Source: Oscillospiraceae bacterium | GTDB lineage: Bacteria > Bacillota > Clostridia > Oscillospirales > Ruminococcaceae | NCBI GenBank assembly: GCA_017828975.1 | Contig: JAGAJN010000008.1 | Coordinates: 1-64,000, forward strand | Direction of reading: 5' to 3' | DNA length: 64,000 nt | Part shown: positions 59,457-64,000 of the stretch, piece by piece | How positions within the stretch are numbered: the stretch's first letter is position 1 | How the letters are laid out: the number at the start of each line of letters is the position of its first letter | The notes under the pieces: model-generated | Seen by the model: the letters and a program-made list of their open reading frames with translations, nothing else | Told to the model about the DNA's origin: nothing | Database searches by the model: none | Position numbers and translations under genes: made by a program

Positions 59457-59460
59457 AATG

Positions 59461-59497
59461 ATCCCGATATGAAATGTTTTTTCATATCGGGATTTTT
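59461..59497 (+). terminator. Terminator of the GGDEF gene
   Basis: A 14-bp perfect stem, ATCCCGATATGAAA/TTTCATATCGGGAT, followed by TTTTT, starting 4 nt after the stop codon. Confidence 0.88.
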
Positions 59498-59529
59498 GTG
59501 CAAAAATTTATTATGTCTATATTTTTAAA

Positions 59530-60306
59530 TCATTCATCAAAGGGGGTAAATGAAATAGCATCATACTCTGCTGTGAGGGGCATTTTGCTGTCATCGAAAG
59601 CATTCAGCCAGATGTCAACCCCTGTGCCGCACCATGCGTTCATCATTATCTTGCCTGGGGTAACGGGGATATTTTCCTCTGCTGTATATACCTCTGCTCC
59701 GTCAACAAACCAGACTATCTTGTCCTTGTGCCACTCAAATGCATAATCGTGAAAATCCTCCGAAGCGTCAAAGCCCAGATCGTGAAGATATTCGTGATTT
59801 CCCTTGCTGTCGGTAAAATAGTTGAACTGCACCTTTGTTGTGTCCTTGCCAAGAATTTCAATGTCTATCTCGTCCCAGGGATTGTTGTCAGAGGGACCTG
59901 TCTATGTGAAGAAGGATGAAACAACGCCGTCATTCTTTATGGCTTTCATTCTGACCTCATATCTGCCGTAGCCGTAAAATTCCTTTGAGCGATACTCTCC
60001 GCCCGAATAGGGAACGCTGCCATCCTTTTTGTCCTTGTCGATGATAAGCTGCATTCTGCCGTTTTCAAAGGTGCAGTTTTCCTTTCTCCAGGTCACATTG
60101 AACATACTGCCGTTGCACCAGCCGTCGGCACATTCAAACAATCCCGAAGCACCGTTTTTGAAGCTGACTGCGGAAATATCCTCAGCCTCAGTGACTGCCG
60201 ATGTCTCCGAAACCGCAGGTGCTTCGGGTGACGATGCGCAGGAGCAGAATATCGCTCCGCAGGATATCAGAGCGGCAGCAAAATAAAGTATATTTTTTCG
60301 TTTCAT
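59530..60306 (-). pseudogene. GH16 beta-glucanase lipoprotein interrupted by one amber codon
   Basis: A single frame of 259 codons encodes a lipoprotein signal (KRKNILYFAAALISCG...CSC, about 1-24), then a GH16 jelly-roll: FECADGWCNGSMFNV, GGEYRSKEFYGYGRYEVRMKA. Codon 135 (59902-59904) is TAG in the context SFFT-stop-TGPSD, where the family has Tyr. After it the frame continues intact with [13 protein letters not shown] (catalytic ExDxxE), [12 protein letters not shown] and [11 protein letters not shown] to the natural end. Everything but one base is preserved. It may be a very recent pseudogene, a sequencing error, or a site of suppression. It is a lichenase/laminarinase-like extracellular enzyme. 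Confidence 0.88.
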
Positions 60307-60371
60307 AATTCAGACAACCCTTTCTGTTAGATTTATTATACCTTAACGGCTTCGGCAAAAGGTTGAAAAGT

Positions 60372-61142
60372 ATGCTTAATGTGGACTTCCGAAGAATGTT
60401 CACCATGCCGCTTTTTTACATTATGCTTGGCATTTCCGTGGCTGTTCCGATATTGATCCTTGTAATGACAACAATGATGGACGGCTCTGTTTTGGTTGAT
60501 CCACAGACAGGTGAGGAAACGGTTATGGAGGCATTCGATAATGCGTGGCAGATCATAGGAATTGTCAGCGGTGGAGATGCATCAGACAGTACATCTGCAA
60601 TGAGTATGGATATGATGAGTATGTGCAACATCAATTTGCTGTATTTTGCCGTTGCAGTGCTTGTATGCGTATTCACAGCCGAAGATTTCAGAAGCGGCTA
60701 TGCCAAAAATCTGTTTACCGTGCGTGCAAAGAAAACTGATTATGTTATTTCTAAAACTCTTGTATGCTTCACAGGCGGAGCGTTAATGATCCTCGGTTTC
60801 TTTTCGGGAACAATGCTTGGCAGTGCAATCTCGGGACTGCCATTTGAAATGACCGGATTCAATATTGGAAATCTTGTAATGTGTCTTCTTTCAAAAATGC
60901 TGCTTATTTCTGTGTTCGTTTCGATTTATCTGCTTATGAGTGTTATCGCAAAACTTAAGCTGTGGCTTTACATGTTGCTGTCGCTGATGGTGGGAATGTT
61001 CCTGTTTACGATGATACCTATGCTCACCCCTCTCAATGCTTCAATTATGAATGTTCTGCTTTGTCTTGCAGGCGGAATTCTGCTTGGAACAGGACTTGGT
61101 GCGGTAAGCAATCAGGTGCTGAAAAGGACAAGCCTTGTATAA
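60372..61142 (+). CDS. Orphan ABC-2 type permease
   Basis: About 256 residues from ATG 60372 (AAAGG 9 nt upstream; a TTG at 60363 is possible). Six transmembrane helices: about 16-36, 98-120, 140-165, 180-205, 210-228 and 235-252. The first helix follows VDFRRMFTMPLFYIMLGIS and the second a loop with TAEDFRSGYAKNLFTVRAKKTDYV, both common in ABC-2 permeases of the bacitracin/lantibiotic type. The partner ATPase gene expected directly upstream is absent; upstream is the GH16 gene with overlapping 5' sequences. It may use an ATPase elsewhere or be a leftover of a deleted operon. Confidence 0.8.
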   Translation: MLNVDFRRMFTMPLFYIMLGISVAVPILILVMTTMMDGSVLVDPQTGEETVMEAFDNAWQIIGIVSGGDASDSTSAMSMDMMSMCNINLLYFAVAVLVCVFTAEDFRSGYAKNLFTVRAKKTDYVISKTLVCFTGGALMILGFFSGTMLGSAISGLPFEMTGFNIGNLVMCLLSKMLLISVFVSIYLLMSVIAKLKLWLYMLLSLMVGMFLFTMIPMLTPLNASIMNVLLCLAGGILLGTGLGAVSNQVLKRTSLV

Positions 61143-61235
61143 CCGAAAGCGGAGTGTGTCTGAGTTGACGTCACTTCGATTTTTTGATAAAATTTTTTTA
61201 TATCCGAAAGCGCAAACAAAACTTTAACATTTGTA

Positions 61236-61244
61236 TGTTATAAT
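61236..61244 (+). promoter_or_regulatory. Extended -10 promoter of the dehydrogenase operon
   Basis: TGTTATAAT gives an extended -10, but no consensus -35 is at the right distance. The start codon is 32 bp downstream. Confidence 0.5.
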
Positions 61245-61275
61245 AACTCAAAATAAAATTGAAGAGGTGTTTACA

Positions 61276-62289
61276 GTGAAAGCTGCAATATATCTGGGAA
61301 AAGAAAATATAGAGATAAGAGAAATGCCAATGCCCGTCTGCGGAGACAATGACGTCGTGATAAAAAATCTTTACTCAAGCATCTGCGGAACCGATGTCGC
61401 TGTTTACTGTCATGGTCCGGCAACGGGACATAAAATTGACATTGGAGGAGAGTTTGGACACGAAACCGTGTCCCGCATAGTTGCCGTGGGCAAAGACGTA
61501 TCGGATTTTAATGTCGGGGAAAGGGTATATCCATATCCGCTTTTCGCCAAAGGTGATACCAAACGGGCAGGAACTATCGGCGGATTTTCGGAATATATAT
61601 TGATACCCAATCCGAAAAGAAATTACTCGCTTTACTCGATTGATGATTCCATATCCGACAGGATCGCATGCCTTATTGAGCCTTTTACGGTAGGCTGTCG
61701 TGCGGCAAGACGGTCAGAGCCAAAGAAAAATGAAAAGGCTGTGGTATTCGGCTGCGGTACGATAGGTATTGCGGCTGCAATAGCGCTGAAGTATTTCGGT
61801 ATTGAAAAGGTTATGATATGCGATTATTCTGCACTTAGACTGAACATAGCCGAACAGCTTGGTTTTGAGATATGCAATATGGAAACCGATGATTTTATTC
61901 CGAAAGCTAAGGCTTATTTCGGAGAAGCCCACTCCTTAAAAGGCAATACAGCAGACATTGATATTATGCTGGACGCTGCAGGGGCGGAATCGGTATTCAA
62001 AACGTTTATGGAGCATGGAAAAATCGAAAGCAGATTTGTTTGCGTTGCTGTAAATAAAGCCATAAGGGAGCTTGATATGCTTCATCTGACCTATTCCCAG
62101 AAAAGCATTATCGGTTCGGGAGGGTATATGCCCGAGGACGTAAGCGATGTTATTGACATAATGAAAAGCGGACGGTGGGACATCGGAAAACTTATTACAC
62201 ACGAATATCCCTTATCACAGCTTGAAACGGCGATCTGCAAGGCTTCCGGGGTAAATGAAGCACTGAATGTAACAATTAGATTTGACTGA
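61276..62289 (+). CDS. Zinc-type medium-chain dehydrogenase
   Basis: About 337 residues from GTG 61276 (GAGGTG 6 nt upstream; an earlier frame lacks a ribosome site). MDR superfamily: catalytic zinc ligands in SSICGTD (Cys) and GGEFGHETV (His-Glu), Rossmann VVFGCGTIGIAAAIALKYFG (about 159-178), and DAAGAESVF. The structural-zinc lobe with four Cys is absent: the loop reads YPYPLFAKGDTKRAGTIGG. It resembles sorbitol or threonine dehydrogenase-like proteins; substrate unknown. A two-component system starts 14 nt downstream, so it may be co-transcribed. Confidence 0.9.
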   Translation: MKAAIYLGKENIEIREMPMPVCGDNDVVIKNLYSSICGTDVAVYCHGPATGHKIDIGGEFGHETVSRIVAVGKDVSDFNVGERVYPYPLFAKGDTKRAGTIGGFSEYILIPNPKRNYSLYSIDDSISDRIACLIEPFTVGCRAARRSEPKKNEKAVVFGCGTIGIAAAIALKYFGIEKVMICDYSALRLNIAEQLGFEICNMETDDFIPKAKAYFGEAHSLKGNTADIDIMLDAAGAESVFKTFMEHGKIESRFVCVAVNKAIRELDMLHLTYSQKSIIGSGGYMPEDVSDVIDIMKSGRWDIGKLITHEYPLSQLETAICKASGVNEALNVTIRFD

Positions 62290-62303
62290 AAGAGTGATGA
62301 GCT

Positions 62304-62975
62304 ATGTTTAAAATACTTGTAGTTGAGGACGATAACGACCTGAACCGCACAGTCTGCTTATTTCTCAATCAGAGAGGATATGAAGCAGAGGGCTGTCTTA
62401 ATGCAAATGACGCTTACGATAAAATGTATGAAACGGTTTTTGACCTGATAGTTTCCGATATTATGATGCCTGATATTGACGGCTTCGAGTTTGCAAAAAC
62501 AGTCCGTTCCCTGAACAGTGAAATACCCATTCTCTTTATGACCGCCCGTGATGATTTTGAGGCAAAACAGCGAGGCTATCGTGTGGGAATTGATGACTAT
62601 ATGGTAAAGCCTATCGACCTTGACGAGCTTTTTTTGCGTATTGGGGCGCTGCTCCGCCGTGCGAAGATCGCTTCAAGCCGTAAGCTTGAAATAGGCAGCT
62701 TTGTTATGGACGCAGACGAACATACCGCATATCTGGGCGATACGGAAATTCCTATGACAACGAGGGAATTCAGCATTTTATATAAGCTGCTGTCCTATCC
62801 GAAAAAGACCTTTACCCGCACTCAGCTTATGGATGAATTCTGGGACGCTGATACTGAAACTGCTCCCCGTGCCGTTGATGTATATATGACAAAGCTGCGC
62901 AGTAAGCTTTCGGCTTGCGATGATTTTGAAATTGTTACGGTACACGGTCTTGGTTACAAGGCGGTGATAAAGTGA
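62304..62975 (+). CDS. OmpR-family response regulator (second system)
   Basis: 223 residues. Receiver: VVEDDNDLNRTV, phospho-acceptor Asp in VSDIMMPDIDG (about 51), LFMTARDDF, and VKPIDLDEL with the conserved Lys. DNA-binding winged helix: YLGDTEIPMTTREFSIL, RAVDVYMTKLRSKLS and the ending IVTVHGLGYKAV. It overlaps the kinase start by 4 nt (GTGA). It lies after the dehydrogenase and near the orphan ABC-2 permease, which is a common companion of this kind of system. Confidence 0.95.
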   Translation: MFKILVVEDDNDLNRTVCLFLNQRGYEAEGCLNANDAYDKMYETVFDLIVSDIMMPDIDGFEFAKTVRSLNSEIPILFMTARDDFEAKQRGYRVGIDDYMVKPIDLDELFLRIGALLRRAKIASSRKLEIGSFVMDADEHTAYLGDTEIPMTTREFSILYKLLSYPKKTFTRTQLMDEFWDADTETAPRAVDVYMTKLRSKLSACDDFEIVTVHGLGYKAVIK

Positions 62976-64000
62976 ATAAAGCTCTGAAAATGATAAACAG
63001 CTTTTTTGTGTTTTTCGCACTTGCTGCCTTTACAACGACCTGCTGTATGACGCTGTTTGTATCAATCTTTACGGAAACACTCGGAATTTCTCTGAATGGA
63101 GAAAATCTCAGCTATGCCGCAAAAATCACATTTATTAATGTTATTATTCTTAGTGTGATTTATTGCATCATTGATGGGCTTCGCCGAAAAATTACTGTTG
63201 AACGTCCCGCAAAACGCATAACCGAATCTGCTGAAAAAATCACAAGGGGCGATTTTTCCGTGCGAATTGAAAAGGACAAATTAGCAGCAGATGAAAATTT
63301 CACAAAAATAATTGACTGCTTTAACATTATGGCAGAGGAACTTGGAAGCGTTGAAACGCTGCGCACCGATTTTATCGCAAATGTTTCTCACGAACTGAAA
63401 ACGCCCCTTTCGGTTATGCAGAATTACGGAACAATGCTGCAATCTCCCAATCTGCCTGATGAAAAGCGCATTGAATATGCAAAGGGCATTACCGAAAGCT
63501 GCCGCAGACTTTCAAGCCTTATCACCAATATTCTTAAGCTCAACAAGCTTGAAAATCAGCAGATTTTTCCTATTTCGGAAAGGTTTGATCTGAGCGAATT
63601 GCTTTGCGAGTGCCTGCTGCAATTTGAGGATATTTGGGAGAAGAAAAACATTGACATTGAAACGGAGATCCCCGACGAAATTTTTATAAGCTCAGACCCC
63701 GAATTACTGGGACTTGTGTGGAGCAATTTGCTTTCCAATGCCTTTAAATTTACGGAAAACGGCGGAACAGTTTCGGTTATTCTTACTGCCGATAATGATT
63801 TTGTAACCGTAAAAATCACCGACACAGGCTGCGGGATCTCTCCCGAAACGGGACGGCATATCTTTGAAAAATTCTATCAGGGAGATACATCACATTCCAC
63901 ACAGGGAAACGGTCTGGGGCTTGCTCTTGTGAAACGTGTTGTGGATATTATGCAGGGAGAAATAAGCGTTAACAGCGAGGTCGGAAAAGGAAGTGCGTTT
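62972..64000 (+). CDS. Sensor histidine kinase, C-terminus cut by window end
   Basis: Starts at GTG 62972 and remains open for 343 codons to the right edge. Two transmembrane helices (about 8-32 and 50-70) are separated by only ~18 external residues, a short-loop (intramembrane-sensing-like) kinase. HAMP region RITESAEKITRGDFSVRI, His box FIANVSHELKTPLSVMQNY (about 141), N box NLLSNAFKFTENGG, G1 DTGCGIS, and GNGLGLALVKRVVD follow. Near complete: the frame ends in VNSEVGKGSAF, the usual last strand, so only a few residues are missing. Partner of the regulator at 62.3 kb. Confidence 0.95.
   Translation, partial: MNKALKMINSFFVFFALAAFTTTCCMTLFVSIFTETLGISLNGENLSYAAKITFINVIILSVIYCIIDGLRRKITVERPAKRITESAEKITRGDFSVRIEKDKLAADENFTKIIDCFNIMAEELGSVETLRTDFIANVSHELKTPLSVMQNYGTMLQSPNLPDEKRIEYAKGITESCRRLSSLITNILKLNKLENQQIFPISERFDLSELLCECLLQFEDIWEKKNIDIETEIPDEIFISSDPELLGLVWSNLLSNAFKFTENGGTVSVILTADNDFVTVKITDTGCGISPETGRHIFEKFYQGDTSHSTQGNGLGLALVKRVVDIMQGEISVNSEVGKGSAF

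Noticed and set aside
1..64000. CRISPR array, cas genes
   Set aside because: No regularly spaced short direct repeats and no Cas-like protein were seen; the repeated units present are palindromic elements or the two structured repeats.

Overview
The window looks like a chromosomal segment of a low-to-moderate GC gut or rumen Clostridia, most likely a Ruminococcus-like member of the Oscillospiraceae. This is inferred from the rimP-nusA-infB-truB-ribF gene order, a GH3 glucosidase with the Ruminococcus/Butyrivibrio inverted domain order, a CotH/VTC/DUF4956 cluster, cytosolic LacI-like sensor plus GGDEF proteins and many AraC regulators. No marker seen here fixes the species.

Region 1 (1-11.9 kb) is a damaged, visibly GC-richer island. 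An HK97-type siphophage packaging and head module runs on the minus strand from terminase (11.26 kb) to tail proteins (1.85 kb). It is bracketed by restriction-like fragments: an Xre regulator plus the first 54 codons of a 5-cytosine methyltransferase on the right, and a Res-type helicase fused to a DrmC-like phospholipase-D domain on the left. Four places look like deletion or recombination scars: inside the helicase/PLD gene, tail protein against an unknown C-terminus, the start of the major tail gene against an internal point of the distal tail gene, and methyltransferase against a truncated ABC exporter. No integrase, lysis gene, tape measure or attachment site is present.

Region 2 (11.9-14.8 kb) holds a truncated ABC exporter with its Xre regulator, and a tRNA-Val(TAC) gene flanked by two copies of a ~97-nt structured repeat.

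Region 3 (14.9-29.4 kb) is core genome on the minus strand: rimP, nusA, rnpM/ylxR, ylxQ, infB, rbfA, a DHH phosphoesterase, truB, ribF, gltX, then a Gld-like ABC-2 export operon (ATPase, permease, GldG-like, DUF4340).

Region 4 (29.6-41.7 kb, mostly plus) carries ilvB, queH, a DUF1232 protein, AraC regulators, an AlkZ-related protein, a toroid-fold protein and a small beta-glucan utilisation cluster: cytosolic GH3 and GH5 enzymes with AraC regulators and a short-chain dehydrogenase.

Region 5 (41.8-64 kb) is accessory: a TetR-controlled MFS exporter with recognisable operators, an SCP2 protein, a two-component system with an FtsX-type ABC transporter, an AraC regulator, a CotH lipoprotein divergent from VTC/DUF4956, an ArsR-permease-thioredoxin operon, a LacI-like/GGDEF protein, a GH16 glucanase interrupted by one amber codon, an orphan ABC-2 permease, a zinc-type dehydrogenase and a second two-component system that runs off the end. 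Three ~100-bp hairpin elements lie between 41.8 and 49.9 kb. They share a 15-nt loop and their ends but have unrelated stems, and one is a hybrid of the two stem types. They are the most unusual feature seen.
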